Below, one piece after another: positions 15,734 to 25,339 of a stretch of 64,000 nt of DNA. Where the stretch lies: NCBI RefSeq assembly GCF_035325945.1, contig NZ_DAOKYX010000015.1:10620-74619 (forward strand). Direction: 5' to 3'. Positions within the stretch are counted from its first letter, which is position 1. Every line of letters begins with the position of its first letter. The notes beneath the pieces were generated by a model, which saw nothing but the letters and a program-made list of their open reading frames with translations, had not been told where the DNA came from and ran no database searches. The translations under genes were made by a program, and so were the position numbers. Origin of the DNA: Parvibaculum sp035325945. Its GTDB lineage: Bacteria; Pseudomonadota; Alphaproteobacteria; Parvibaculales; Parvibaculaceae.

Positions 15734-16111
15734 ATGCCGAACAGCCCGAAACTTCTGTTGATCCTCATCGCCCTTCTGGAGGGGATCGTTGGCATATTGC
15801 TGATCGTGGCCCCGGCGGAGGTCATCGCGGGGAGCATTCCCGGCATCGCAGCCGGGGTCGATGGCGTGGCGATGGCGCGCACGGCCGGCACGGCGCTCGT
15901 CTCGCTCGGCGTCCTTGCCTGGCTCGCGCGGAATATGAGCGACCCCGCCACCTTGCGGCCCGTTCTCGGCGCGCTGCTCGCCTACAATGTGCTGGCAACG
16001 CTCAACCTGATTTATCAGGCATCGACCATTGCGCCGGGATCGCTCGTGCCCGCCCTCATTCATCTCGCCTTGAGCGGGGCGCTCGTTTTCTACTGGCGGA
16101 AGACGGCCTGA
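15734..16111 (+). CDS. Small four-helix membrane protein, unknown function
   Basis: 125 residues with four predicted membrane segments (about 7-27, 43-65, 75-97 and 104-121) and short loops. It has no catalytic motif that I recognise, and ends in a basic tail (YWRKTA). AGGGGGG is placed about seven bases before the ATG. It is convergent with the carbonic anhydrase gene, with three bases between the stops. Composition and codon use match the neighbours. Confidence 0.75.
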   Translation: MPNSPKLLLILIALLEGIVGILLIVAPAEVIAGSIPGIAAGVDGVAMARTAGTALVSLGVLAWLARNMSDPATLRPVLGALLAYNVLATLNLIYQASTIAPGSLVPALIHLALSGALVFYWRKTA

Positions 16112-16114
16112 GCT

Positions 16115-16765
16115 TCAGGGCTCCTCGTCGGGCACGTCGACGAAGCGATCGAGCTTCGGGTCGTAGATCGAGAGCACGCCGGTGGCGATGCCGTAGAACC
16201 AGCCATGCAGCCGGAGCTTGCCCGCCTTCTCGCGCTCGCTCACGAAGGGGAATGTGCGAAGCATTTCGATCGAGCGGAGAACGGCACGCTGCTCCATCTG
16301 CCGGAGCACGGCGTCGCGGTCGAGATGTGCGTGCGTCTTGCGGACGTCGTCGGCCACGTCGCGAACAAGCGACATCCACCCGGCGATGAAGTCGCCTTCA
16401 TTGACCTTGCCGTTGCCGTTCTCATAAAGGGCCTGGATGCCGCCGCAGCGCGCATGCCCCATGATGATGATGTCGGCGATGTTCAAACCCTTGACCGCGA
16501 ACTCGATGGCGGCGCTGGTGCCGTGGAGATAGGCGTCCGGCTGGTAGGGAGGGACGAGATTGGCGACGTTGCGGACCACGAAAAGCTCACCGGGGTCGGC
16601 CGAAAAGATCATGGCCGGATCGGCGCGGCTGTCGCAGCAGGCAATGATCATCGCCTTCGGCTGCTGACTGTGGGTGCCAAGCTCGCGATAGCGAGCTTCG
16701 TTCTGGCGATAGAGACCCGTGTGAAAGTCCCTATAGCCTTTGATGAGGCTTTGGATGGCGTCCAT
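16115..16765 (-). CDS. Beta-class carbonic anhydrase
   Basis: Interconverts CO2 and bicarbonate in the cytoplasm. The zinc ligands are in the motifs CCDSRAD and GHARCGG, with the Asp-Arg dyad in the first. FVVRNVANLVPPY and HGTSAAIEFAV are typical. 216 residues, normal for the family. It lies 22 bases downstream of an alpha/beta hydrolase on the same strand and is probably co-transcribed with it. Confidence 0.95.
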   Translation of the reverse strand: MDAIQSLIKGYRDFHTGLYRQNEARYRELGTHSQQPKAMIIACCDSRADPAMIFSADPGELFVVRNVANLVPPYQPDAYLHGTSAAIEFAVKGLNIADIIIMGHARCGGIQALYENGNGKVNEGDFIAGWMSLVRDVADDVRKTHAHLDRDAVLRQMEQRAVLRSIEMLRTFPFVSEREKAGKLRLHGWFYGIATGVLSIYDPKLDRFVDVPDEEP

Positions 16766-16787
16766 TTGTGCTCTTAGTGACTACGCT

Positions 16788-17666
16788 TCAGGCCCGCAAA
16801 CCGCGTTCCGTCTTCGGATAAAGGCGGGACGGGTAGAACCATCGGGAGGCATGCTTTGCCGGTCCGGCTGCATATTGCGATGGGTCGAAAGGTATCCATT
16901 CTTCCCTGTCTTCCGCAAGCCTGTCTGCTACCGCAAGGAGGACAAGAGGGTTCACGCCCATGCCGCAATGTGAACAGACGATCTCGATGTTCTCGCGCGG
17001 CACGTCGCCCTTGACGTTGAGGAAACGGTTCGGAATTCGCGTTGTCGGAGCCGGAGCAATGCCGTCATAGAGGCTGTAGATCGAGACGAGAGGCACGCCG
17101 GGCGGCGGCTCCGAAATATTGAAATTGCGGTCGCGGACCTCGCGCAGATGCTCGTCCACCGTGCGGCCCGTGTAATAGGTCATCACGCGCGCGACCATGG
17201 CGTTCACATGCTTCGGCGCTTCGCCGAAATGGGCGGGGCTGCCGAGCGTGATGACGCGATCGACCTCATCGGGGAAGCGGCGCGCAAGCTCGCGCGCGAA
17301 GACGCCGCCAAGGCTCTGGCCGACCAGCGAAACGGCTCGTCCGTGCTCGTCGGCAATCGACCGGATGCGGTCGCCGAGGGATGCGGCGATCTCCTCCATA
17401 TGCTCCATGTCGCGGATGCCGCGATTGGTGCCGAGGCCCCAGGATTGCGCGACGTAACCGTTGGCTCGCAGAAACTGATTGAGCGGCTGAAGCGAGAATT
17501 CCGGCCCTGTGAAACCGGGCAGGGTCATGACGGGTGTATTGCCGTCGCCCTTGCGCGCTATGAGCTTCAGATAGGGCTCGGTGAAGATCTTCGCCGCGAA
17601 TTCGCCGCTGGCCCAGAGCACGTCGCCCTGCAGGCGGAGTAGGTCGAATCCAGTCTCAAACGCCAT
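16788..17666 (-). CDS. Alpha/beta hydrolase (lipase/esterase-like)
   Basis: 292 residues. The nucleophile elbow is GQSLGG (LVGQSLGGVFARELARRF), and an oxyanion-loop-like segment TLPGFTGPEF lies upstream. ITLGSPAHFG and a late HCGMGVNP (possible catalytic His) complete the pattern. It resembles triacylglycerol lipases and PGAP1-like acyl hydrolases acting on hydrophobic esters; the substrate is unknown. No clear signal peptide. The ATG at 17666 was chosen because GGGAG lies upstream and it starts at the folded domain; the frame is open upstream to 17774. Confidence 0.78.
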   Translation of the reverse strand: MAFETGFDLLRLQGDVLWASGEFAAKIFTEPYLKLIARKGDGNTPVMTLPGFTGPEFSLQPLNQFLRANGYVAQSWGLGTNRGIRDMEHMEEIAASLGDRIRSIADEHGRAVSLVGQSLGGVFARELARRFPDEVDRVITLGSPAHFGEAPKHVNAMVARVMTYYTGRTVDEHLREVRDRNFNISEPPPGVPLVSIYSLYDGIAPAPTTRIPNRFLNVKGDVPRENIEIVCSHCGMGVNPLVLLAVADRLAEDREEWIPFDPSQYAAGPAKHASRWFYPSRLYPKTERGLRA

Positions 17667-18017
17667 GTGATGCAAGCTCCCTACAGATGGAGCCCCTCTT
17701 GCGGCGGGCCGGGCGAGCCGACTCACCTGACTTCGATCTATGGTGAGTCTGCCCGAATTCAATCGGCTAAACATCCCATAAATACGAAATGCCGGCTGTT
17801 TCGGGTTCGCCCGATGGTGCCCGCGCCGCCCGCTGCGAAACCCGGCGGGCCGCTAAATCATGGTAAAAACCCGTGGGATTTTCGGGTTTTTTACCTGTCA
17901 GGCGTCATATTCGGCCTTGCCGGCCCAGCTCCATCCGGGTGCGGCTTGCGGTTATGAGGGCGGCGGCTTCGGGCTATAAGAAGGGCCTGATTCTCCGCAC
18001 GATTCCTGGAGTTCGAC
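17667..18017. other. 351 bp divergent region before galE
   Basis: Contains the strong hairpin at 17862-17895 and otherwise no gene that I can support. The frames crossing it are short and lack conserved features. Confidence 0.5.
17862..17895. terminator. Hairpin with A/T-rich stem, probable intrinsic terminator
   Basis: GGTAAAAACCCG pairs with CGGGTTTTTTACC around a 9-base loop. The stem itself carries a T-run on the plus strand and an A-run on the other, so it could end transcripts from either side. Confidence 0.6.
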
Positions 18018-19004
18018 ATGAGCGTTCTCGTCACCGGCGGTGCCGGCTATATCGGCAGCCATATGGTGATCGATCTCGTCAATGCGGGAGAGGAGGTCTT
18101 CGTCGTCGATGACCTTTCGACCGGCTTCGACTGGGCCGTGCAGGTGCCGGAGAACCTTCATGTCGGCGACATCGCCGATGAGGCGCTTATCGACAAGATC
18201 ATTCGTGAACATCGCGTCGAGTCCGTCATTCATTTTGCCGGATCGGTGGTCGTGCCTGAATCGGTTGCGGACCCGCTCAAATATTATTTCAACAACACGG
18301 CCAAATCGCGCACGCTCATCGAACGCTGTGTGAAGGGCGGGGTTCGCCATTTCATCTTCTCGTCCACGGCCGCCGTTTACGGAATGACAGGCAGCGAGGC
18401 GGTGAGCGAGGATGTGCCGCTCAATCCGATCTCGCCCTATGGCCGCTCGAAGCTGATGACCGAGTGGATGCTGCGCGATGTGGCGGCCGCGCATGACATG
18501 ACCTATGTGGCGCTTCGCTATTTCAACGTCGCGGGCGGCGATCCGAAAGGGCGCACGGGGCAGTCCACCGCCAATGCCACCCATCTCATTAAGGTGGCCT
18601 GCCAGGCCGCGCTCGGCGCGCGCCCCTATGTCGAAATCTTCGGCGAGGATTATCCGACGCCGGACGGTACCTGCATGCGCGACTATATCCATGTGAGCGA
18701 CCTTGCGGCGGCTCATTCCGCGGCGCTCAACTATCTCCGCGACGGCGGCGAGAGCATGGTCGCGAATTGCGGCTATGGGCATGGCTTCTCGGTGCGTCAG
18801 GTTCTCGACTCGGTCCAACGGGTGGCGGGCCGCGCCATAGAGGTGCGCAGCGCGCCGCGCAGGCCCGGCGATCCGGCTTCGGTCGTTTCCGATCCGGCTC
18901 GGATCAAGGCGAGGCTCGGCTGGACGCCCGTCCATGACGATCTCGACACGATCGTCGGCCATGCGCTTGCCTGGGAGAAGAAGCTGAAGGAGCGCAATCG
19001 CTAG
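18018..19004 (+). CDS. galE: UDP-glucose 4-epimerase
   Basis: Interconverts UDP-glucose and UDP-galactose with tightly bound NAD, supplying sugars for lipopolysaccharide and exopolysaccharide. Rossmann motif GGAGYIGSHMV at the N-terminus; catalytic SSTAAVYG and YGRSK (YxxxK); also FRYREAP-independent landmarks RYFNVAGGDP and YGHGFSVRQVL. 328 residues, usual size. It lies upstream of glmU and glmS, which feed the UDP-GlcNAc branch. Confidence 0.95.
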   Translation: MSVLVTGGAGYIGSHMVIDLVNAGEEVFVVDDLSTGFDWAVQVPENLHVGDIADEALIDKIIREHRVESVIHFAGSVVVPESVADPLKYYFNNTAKSRTLIERCVKGGVRHFIFSSTAAVYGMTGSEAVSEDVPLNPISPYGRSKLMTEWMLRDVAAAHDMTYVALRYFNVAGGDPKGRTGQSTANATHLIKVACQAALGARPYVEIFGEDYPTPDGTCMRDYIHVSDLAAAHSAALNYLRDGGESMVANCGYGHGFSVRQVLDSVQRVAGRAIEVRSAPRRPGDPASVVSDPARIKARLGWTPVHDDLDTIVGHALAWEKKLKERNR

Positions 19005-19045
19005 GCGGTGTGGCGCAACATACTGAAATATAAATTCATTTCTGC

Positions 19046-19068
19046 ACTTGGCACGCGACGTGCCAAGT
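19046..19068. repeat. 23-bp perfect inverted repeat upstream of glmU
   Basis: ACTTGGCACG, a 3-base centre and CGTGCCAAGT. No T-run follows on the plus strand, so it is as likely to be a protein-binding site as a terminator for galE. Confidence 0.6.
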
Positions 19069-19118
19069 TCCACGCGGCAGAATAGGCAAGCCGCCTCGCC
19101 CGGCACGCCGTAACCGAC

Positions 19119-20507
19119 ATGAGCGAAACCAAGAGCCTGATGTCAGACGCAGTAACGACCGTCATTCTTGCCGCAGGCAAGAGCACGCGCATGAAATCGA
19201 GCCTGCCCAAGGCTCTCCATCCGATCGCCGGCCGGCCGATGCTCGGCCATGTGTTGTCGACAGTCGCCGCCATCGAAGGCGGGCGCGCCGTCCTCGTCCT
19301 TGCGCCGGGCATGGACGAGGTGGCGGAGTTCGCGCGACGGTTTTATCCCGCGCTCGACATCGCCATTCAGGAGCGTGCGCTTGGAACGGGCCATGCCGTT
19401 CGCGCCGCCGAGCCGCTCGTCGTCGAGAAGACAGGCGTCGTGCTCGTCATTTTCGGCGATACGCCGCTCGTCCGCAGCGAGACGCTTTCACAGATGATCG
19501 AAGCATGCAGCGGCGGCGCGCAAGGCGGAGCCGATGTGGTCGTGCTCGGTTTCGAGGCGTCCGACCCCACGCCTTACGGCCGTCTCATCCTCGACGCCCA
19601 TGGCGCGCTGACGCGGATCGTGGAGCGCAAGGATGCGAGCGCGAACGAACTGCGGATCCATCTGTGCAATGGCGGTGCCATGGCGGTGCGGACGGAACAT
19701 CTCTTCCGCCTTCTCGCTCACGTCACCAATGAGAATGCCAGCGGCGAATATTATCTGCCCGATGTCGTGAAGCTCGCCCGCGCCGAGAATTTGCGCTGCG
19801 CCGTCATCCGCGCGCCGGAAGAGGATATTCAGGGCGTCAACAGCCGGATGGAGCTTGCCTCCGCCGAGGCGGTGATGCAGCGCCGGTTGCGCCGCGCGGC
19901 GATGGAGAAGGGCGTGACGTTCTCCGATCCCGAAACCGTCTATCTCTCCTTCGATACGTCCTTCGGGCAGGACGTGACCGTGGGGCAGAATGTCGTCTTC
20001 GGCCCCGGCGTCACCATCGGCAGCAATGTCACGATCAAGCCCTTCTGCCATATCGAGGGCGGGCGGATCGAGGATGGCGCGCAGATCGGTCCTTTCGCGC
20101 GTATCCGGCCGGGTTCGGAAATCGGGCGCGACGTGCATATCGGCAATTTCGTGGAGACGAAGAAGGCCAAGGTGGAGGAGGGTGCGAAGATCAATCACCT
20201 CTCCTATATCGGCGATGCGCGCGTCGGCGCGAAAGCGAATATCGGCGCGGGCACCATCACCTGCAATTATGACGGGTTCGGCAAGCATTTCACGGATATA
20301 GGCGCGGGCGCCTTCATCGGCTCCAATTCGTCGCTCGTCGCGCCGGTCAAGATCGGCGACGGGGCCTATACGGGCTCCGGCAGCGTCATCACGAAGGACG
20401 TGGCCGCGGATGCGCTTGCGGTCGAGCGCAACAAGCAGTTTGAAAAGCTGGGCTGGGCGGCGGCATTCCGCGCCAGGCACGGCGGACAGAAGAAGGCAGG
20501 CGAATAG
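19119..20507 (+). CDS. glmU: Bifunctional N-acetylglucosamine-1-phosphate uridyltransferase/glucosamine-1-phosphate acetyltransferase
   Basis: Makes UDP-GlcNAc for peptidoglycan and LPS. The N-terminal pyrophosphorylase has VILAAGKSTRMKSSLPKALHPIAGRPML and IFGDTPLV. The C-terminal half is a left-handed beta-helix of hexapeptide repeats (from about residue 260), with the acetyltransferase loop NHLSYIGDA and GAGTITCNYDGFGKH. 462 residues, normal. ATG at 19119; an ATG at 19140 is an alternative start. glmS follows two bases after the stop. Confidence 0.96.
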   Translation: MSETKSLMSDAVTTVILAAGKSTRMKSSLPKALHPIAGRPMLGHVLSTVAAIEGGRAVLVLAPGMDEVAEFARRFYPALDIAIQERALGTGHAVRAAEPLVVEKTGVVLVIFGDTPLVRSETLSQMIEACSGGAQGGADVVVLGFEASDPTPYGRLILDAHGALTRIVERKDASANELRIHLCNGGAMAVRTEHLFRLLAHVTNENASGEYYLPDVVKLARAENLRCAVIRAPEEDIQGVNSRMELASAEAVMQRRLRRAAMEKGVTFSDPETVYLSFDTSFGQDVTVGQNVVFGPGVTIGSNVTIKPFCHIEGGRIEDGAQIGPFARIRPGSEIGRDVHIGNFVETKKAKVEEGAKINHLSYIGDARVGAKANIGAGTITCNYDGFGKHFTDIGAGAFIGSNSSLVAPVKIGDGAYTGSGSVITKDVAADALAVERNKQFEKLGWAAAFRARHGGQKKAGE

Positions 20508-20509
20508 AT

Positions 20510-22333
20510 ATGTGCGGCATTGTCGGCGTCATCGGCTCCAGGCCGGCCGCCCCGATCATTCTCGAAGCGCTGAAGCGGCTCGAATATCGCGGCTATGATT
20601 CAGCGGGCATTGCGACGCTCGCGGACGGCGCCATCCTGCGCCGCCGCGCCGAAGGCAAGCTCTTCAATCTGGAGAAATCGCTCGACGGCGCGCCGCTCGA
20701 CGGCACGATCGGCATCGGCCATACACGCTGGGCAACACATGGCGCGCCGACCGAACGAAACGCGCATCCCCATGCGACGGAGCGCGTCGCCATCGTGCAT
20801 AACGGCATCATCGAGAATTTCCGCAGCCTGCGCGACAGGCTGACGGCCGAGGGAGCGAAGTTCGAGACGGAGACGGACTCGGAAGTGGTCGCGCATCTCG
20901 TGACCAGCTATCTCGACAAGGGGCTGGAGCCGCGCGCCGCCGCCGCTGCCGCGCTCAGGGAGCTTGAAGGCGCGTTCGCGCTCGGGATCATTTTCCGCCG
21001 CGACGAAAATCTCATCATCGGCGCCCGGCGCGGCAGCCCGCTTGCCGTGGGCCATGGCGACAATGCGATGTATCTCGGCTCCGACGCTTTCGCGCTGGCG
21101 CCGATGACGAACCGCGTCTCGTTTCTCGAGGAGGGCGACTGGGTCGAGATCACGCGGGAGGGCGCCGTCTTCCATGACGCACAGGGCCGCGTGGTGGATC
21201 GTCCCATCCGCATCACCGATGTTTCGACCGCGCTCGTGGACAAGGGCAACCACCGCCACTTCATGGCGAAGGAGATTTTCGAGCAGCCCGAAGTGATCGG
21301 GCACACGCTCGCCGAATATGTGAATGCGGTGGACGAGACGCTGCGCCTTCCCGCATTGCCGATCGATCTCGCATCGGTTCCGCGCATCACCATCATCGGA
21401 TGCGGAACGGCCTATTACGCGGCTTCGGTGGCGAAATACTGGTTCGAGCGGCTTGCGCGGATTTCGGTCGATGTCGATATCGCCTCGGAATTCCGCTATC
21501 GCGAGGCGCCGCTGCCAAAGGGCGGGCTTGCCGTCTTCATTTCGCAATCGGGTGAGACGGCGGACACGCTGGCCGCGCTGCGCTACTGCAAGGCGGAAGG
21601 GCAGACGATCCTCTCGATTGTCAACGTGACCGAGTCCTCTATCGCGCGCGAGTCCGACGTCATCATGCCGACCTATGCCGGGCCGGAAATCGGCGTCGCC
21701 TCGACCAAGGCGTTCACCTGCCAGCTCATCGCTCTCGCGGCGCTCGCCATCAGAACCGGGCTCGCGCGCGGCGCGATCGCGGCGGAAGACGAGCCGCGCC
21801 TCGTGCGGGCACTTCTCGAAACGCCGCGGCAGGTCGCGGACACGCTGTCGAAGAACAGCGATATTCTCACCCTCGCGGCGGAGATCGCGAAGGTACGCGA
21901 CGTGCTCTATCTCGGGCGCGGCCATTTCTATCCGCTGGCGCTCGAAGGCGCGCTGAAGCTCAAGGAGATTTCCTACATCCATGCCGAGGGCTATGCGGCG
22001 GGCGAGCTGAAGCATGGGCCCATCGCGCTCATCGACGAGGCGGTGCCCGTCATCGTGATCGCGCCGGTGGATGCGCTTTTTGAAAAGACGGCCTCCAACA
22101 TGCAGGAGGTCATTGCACGCGGTGGCAAGGTCGTGCTGATCTCGGATGCGGAGGGGATTTCGCGGGCGGGGAAAGAAGCCTGGGCGACCATCGAAGTGCC
22201 GGCCGTGCCCGCGCTCATCGCGCCCATCGTGGCGGCGGTGCCGATCCAGCTTCTCGCCTATCACGCGGCAGTCTCCAAGGGCACGGATGTCGACCAGCCG
22301 CGCAACCTCGCCAAGTCGGTGACGGTCGAATAG
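20510..22333 (+). CDS. glmS: Glutamine-fructose-6-phosphate aminotransferase
   Basis: Makes glucosamine-6-phosphate from fructose-6-phosphate and glutamine, the entry to amino-sugar synthesis. N-terminal amidotransferase with the nucleophile Cys (MCGIVGVIG), HTRWATHGAPTERNAHPH and HNGIIENF; two SIS domains follow with SQSGETADTLAAL and ESSIARES. The C-terminus DQPRNLAKSVTVE is the conserved tail. 607 residues. Operon with glmU; no glmS ribozyme feature was seen. Confidence 0.97.
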   Translation: MCGIVGVIGSRPAAPIILEALKRLEYRGYDSAGIATLADGAILRRRAEGKLFNLEKSLDGAPLDGTIGIGHTRWATHGAPTERNAHPHATERVAIVHNGIIENFRSLRDRLTAEGAKFETETDSEVVAHLVTSYLDKGLEPRAAAAAALRELEGAFALGIIFRRDENLIIGARRGSPLAVGHGDNAMYLGSDAFALAPMTNRVSFLEEGDWVEITREGAVFHDAQGRVVDRPIRITDVSTALVDKGNHRHFMAKEIFEQPEVIGHTLAEYVNAVDETLRLPALPIDLASVPRITIIGCGTAYYAASVAKYWFERLARISVDVDIASEFRYREAPLPKGGLAVFISQSGETADTLAALRYCKAEGQTILSIVNVTESSIARESDVIMPTYAGPEIGVASTKAFTCQLIALAALAIRTGLARGAIAAEDEPRLVRALLETPRQVADTLSKNSDILTLAAEIAKVRDVLYLGRGHFYPLALEGALKLKEISYIHAEGYAAGELKHGPIALIDEAVPVIVIAPVDALFEKTASNMQEVIARGGKVVLISDAEGISRAGKEAWATIEVPAVPALIAPIVAAVPIQLLAYHAAVSKGTDVDQPRNLAKSVTVE

Positions 22334-22466
22334 GCGATTCGAGCGCGGTCAGCTCGATCAGAGGTTGAATTCAGGCGCTCAAGTACCTGATTTTTACATC
22401 ATTTTGGAGATGTATGGCTTGCCCTCCCGTGGCTCGTGGTAAACTTGGCCGCGGGGAGGACAGGGC

Positions 22467-23678
22467 ATGCGGCGAGATTATCTCAGACGGCTGACGGTCG
22501 GCGCGGCGCTCGCCATGCTGACGTTTCTGCCCGGCTCGGTCATTTCGGCTCCCCCCGATACACCGCCCGCGTCGGCCGCCGCGGATGCCGAAGCTCTCCG
22601 CATCGTCGACGAAGCCGCCGAGGCGATTGCGGCGGGACGACATGAGGAAGCGATAGCGGTGCTCGATGCCGCCATTAATGGCCACAAGCTCACAGGCATG
22701 CCATTGGCCGTCGCATATCATCATCGCGGCATGGCCCATCAGAAGTCCGGCGACGGCACGGCGGCGATCGCCGATTACACGAAGGCGATCGATCTCGGCA
22801 CGCTACCCGAAGAGATGAAGGTGCGGGTCCACTACAACCGCGCGCTCGCGGAAGCGGCAACGGGAAACAAGATGGCGGCCGAACTCGATTATTCGCGCGC
22901 CATCGAACTTGCGCCGAGCTACGCGCCCGCCTGGCACAACCGCGCCAATCTCGAACGCGAGCGCCGCGACTATCCGACGGCGATCCGCGATTACGGCGAG
23001 GCCATGGCAAGGCTCGATGGCGACAAGCGCAAATTTCCGCTGCTCGGCCGCGCTCTCGCCTATGAGCGGAGCGGAAATCTGCCCGCGGCCGTGGCCGATC
23101 TGAGGGAAGCGCTGGCCATCGATCCGCAGTTTCAGCTGGCGCAGGCGAAGCTCGATGAATTCGAACCGATGCTGGCGGAGGCAGAAGCGGGTGCGGAGGG
23201 GCAGGAGAATCTCGCCACCGGCTCGATCGGCTCGGGCGAAATGGCGCCAGCCTCCCGGCAGGTGCCAGTCTCCCGACAGGTGATCGAGGTGGCACCGAAA
23301 AACGGCTGGACCACGCAAGCGCGCCGCTACGGGGCGGAACCAGTGGCTGAAACGGAGACGGAGAAGCCCCGGCGTCTCGCCTCCCTTCCGCCGGCGGAGC
23401 CCGTGGCGCGGCAAGCGGCGGCGAGCGGGAAGGGAACTTATCGCATCCAGCTCGGCGCCTTCCGCGCGCAAGGCGACGCCAGCAAGGCGTGGAACGACAT
23501 GCAGGCCCGCCATCCCATCCTCGCGCCGCTCGATCATCGGATCGAGGAAGCCGATCTCGGCGAAAAGGGCGTCTTTTTCCGGCTTCAGGCGGGCAGTTTC
23601 AAAACCCGCGCCGAGGCCCGCGCCTATTGCGAGAGACTCAAGGCAAAGCGCCTCGATTGCCTCGTCGCGGGCGGGTGA
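22467..23678 (+). CDS. TPR-repeat protein with C-terminal SPOR domain, exported
   Basis: 403 residues. Signal peptide (residues 1-28, ending VISA), then TPR units from about 35 to 235 (for example VAYHHRGMAHQKSGDGTAAIADYTKA). A low-complexity linker with the repeat SRQVPVSRQV follows (about 260-320). The SPOR domain (about 323-403) starts YRIQLGAFRAQGDASKAWND; SPOR domains bind denuded peptidoglycan at division sites. The protein is probably periplasmic and envelope-associated; its partner is unknown. Confidence 0.82.
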   Translation: MRRDYLRRLTVGAALAMLTFLPGSVISAPPDTPPASAAADAEALRIVDEAAEAIAAGRHEEAIAVLDAAINGHKLTGMPLAVAYHHRGMAHQKSGDGTAAIADYTKAIDLGTLPEEMKVRVHYNRALAEAATGNKMAAELDYSRAIELAPSYAPAWHNRANLERERRDYPTAIRDYGEAMARLDGDKRKFPLLGRALAYERSGNLPAAVADLREALAIDPQFQLAQAKLDEFEPMLAEAEAGAEGQENLATGSIGSGEMAPASRQVPVSRQVIEVAPKNGWTTQARRYGAEPVAETETEKPRRLASLPPAEPVARQAAASGKGTYRIQLGAFRAQGDASKAWNDMQARHPILAPLDHRIEEADLGEKGVFFRLQAGSFKTRAEARAYCERLKAKRLDCLVAGG

Positions 23679-23731
23679 GCCAGAATTGACGTAGCGGCCA
23701 GGCGGCTAAAGCCCCTCGCGCAGACGGGCTG

Positions 23732-23760
23732 TTGTCCCGCATGGCTTTTGGTCGCTAAAC
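23732..23760 (+). promoter_or_regulatory. Possible promoter of the HMGS-like/thiolase operon
   Basis: TTGTCC (23732-23737), a 17-base spacer and CTAAAC (23755-23760), 35-40 bases before the start codon. A moderate match found by eye. Confidence 0.3.
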
Positions 23761-23797
23761 TCGGGCCAACAACAACACTTCGCAGCAAGGGGAAATG

Positions 23798-25306
23798 ATG
23801 GCCCAGCAGTCAATCGGGCTTACAGCCTTTGGCGGTTACGTTCCGCGGCTTCGTCTGCAACGCAAGGCAATCGCGCAGGCCAATGCCTGGATCGCTCCGA
23901 ACTTTCTCGGCAAGGGGAAGGGCGAGCGTTCCATGGCGAACTGGGACGAAGACGCGATCACCATGGCGGTGGAAGCGGCGCGCGACCTGCTCGGACCGGA
24001 TGACGATCGCTCGCATGTCGATACGCTCTATTTCGGCTCGACGACATTTCCCTTCGTGGACCGCCTCAATGCGGGCATCGTGGCAGCCGCGCTGACGCTC
24101 GACGAGAATGTGCGCGCGGTCGATGTGGCATCGACGCAGCGCGCGGGCACCTCGGCGTTGCTTCAGGCGCTGACAGCGGTGAAGGCGGGAGAGGCGAAAC
24201 ACGCGCTCGTCCTTGCCTCCGACCATCGCAAGGCGCGGGCGGCAAGCGCGCAGGAGCTCGACTTCGGCGACGGCGCGGCGGCGGTTTCCATCGGCAGCGA
24301 GAATGTCATCGCCACCTATCTCGGGGGCACGAGCCTGACGGTCGATTTCGTCGATCACTATCGCGGCCAGGGCGAGGACTTCGACTACAACTGGGAAGAG
24401 CGCTGGATTCGCGACGAGGGCTACTCGAAGATCGTGCCGCGGGCGGTGAAGGCGGCGCTCGAGAATGCGGGCGTCAAGGCCGAGGACATCAAGCATTTCG
24501 TCCTGCCCTGCATGTTCGGCGACAAGTTCGTGCAACAGCTCGCCAAGCGCTGCGGCATCGCGCCGGAAGCGGCCCGCGACACGCTGGCGACAAATTGCGG
24601 CGAGACGGGCACCGCACATTCTCTCGTCATGCTCGTGCATGCCTTGCAGAAGGATGTGAAGCCGGGCGAGAAGGTTCTCCTCGTCCATTTCGGCGGCGGC
24701 TGCGACGCGCTCGTCTTCGAGGCGACCGACAAGCTCTCGAGCATGGCCGACAAGCGCGGCATCGTCGGGGCGCTTGCGAACCGCAAGGAGGAGACGAACT
24801 ATCTCAAGTTCCTCACCTTCAACGGTCTGATCGAGTGGGAGCGCGGCATGCGCGGCGAGCAGGACAAGAAGACCGCGCTCACCACGCTCTACCGCAACGA
24901 GGACATGATCATGGGTCTCGTCGGCGGACGCTGCAAGGAAACGGGTGTTGTGCAGTTCCCGCGCTCGCGCATTTCGGTCAACCCGAACAATCACACCGTG
25001 GACACGCAGGAGCCTTACAAGTTTGCCGAGCGCAAGGCCAAGATCCTGTCCTGGTCAGCGGACTTCCTTTCGTTCAGCATGAACCCGCCCAATCATTACG
25101 GCATGGTCGTTTTCGACGAGGGCGGCCGGATCATGATGGACTTCACCGATGTGGAGCAGGGCAGTGTCGATAGCGGCATGGATGTGCGCCTCGCCTTCCG
25201 CATCAAGGACTTCGATGAGAAGCGCGGCTTCCGCCGCTATTTCTGGAAGGCCGTTCCGGTTACCGGCAGCAAATCGTCAGCGAAATCAGGGCAGGCCGCC
25301 GAATAG
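23798..25306 (+). CDS. HMG-CoA-synthase-like protein fused to a DUF35 OB-fold, altered active site
   Basis: 502 residues in two parts. Residues about 1-350 have the thiolase fold of HMG-CoA synthase/FabH; about 370-490 match the DUF35 OB-fold (AERKAKILSWSADFLSFS...), with the preceding zinc ribbon degenerate (GGRCKETGVVQFPRSRI keeps one Cys). Aligned by eye to FabH, Cys112 becomes Gln114 (DVASTQRAGTSAL), His244 becomes Cys238 (VLPCMFGDKF) and Asn274 becomes Glu269 (NCGETGTAHS). Ordinary Claisen condensation therefore looks unlikely; a scaffolding, substrate-channel or decarboxylase-like role is possible. The thiolase gene follows directly. Archaeal thiolase/HMGS/DUF35 complexes and PhlACB use the same three folds. 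ATG at 23798 preferred (AAGGGGA five bases upstream); ATG at 23795 is the alternative. Confidence 0.82.
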   Translation: MAQQSIGLTAFGGYVPRLRLQRKAIAQANAWIAPNFLGKGKGERSMANWDEDAITMAVEAARDLLGPDDDRSHVDTLYFGSTTFPFVDRLNAGIVAAALTLDENVRAVDVASTQRAGTSALLQALTAVKAGEAKHALVLASDHRKARAASAQELDFGDGAAAVSIGSENVIATYLGGTSLTVDFVDHYRGQGEDFDYNWEERWIRDEGYSKIVPRAVKAALENAGVKAEDIKHFVLPCMFGDKFVQQLAKRCGIAPEAARDTLATNCGETGTAHSLVMLVHALQKDVKPGEKVLLVHFGGGCDALVFEATDKLSSMADKRGIVGALANRKEETNYLKFLTFNGLIEWERGMRGEQDKKTALTTLYRNEDMIMGLVGGRCKETGVVQFPRSRISVNPNNHTVDTQEPYKFAERKAKILSWSADFLSFSMNPPNHYGMVVFDEGGRIMMDFTDVEQGSVDSGMDVRLAFRIKDFDEKRGFRRYFWKAVPVTGSKSSAKSGQAAE

Positions 25307-25339
25307 GTGCAGCCGAAGCGATCAGGGAAGGACAAAATC

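Noticed and set aside
22264..22466. Possible regulatory RNA or ribozyme linked to glmS
   Set aside because: The region around glmS shows no glmS-ribozyme core, and that element is mainly found in Firmicutes.
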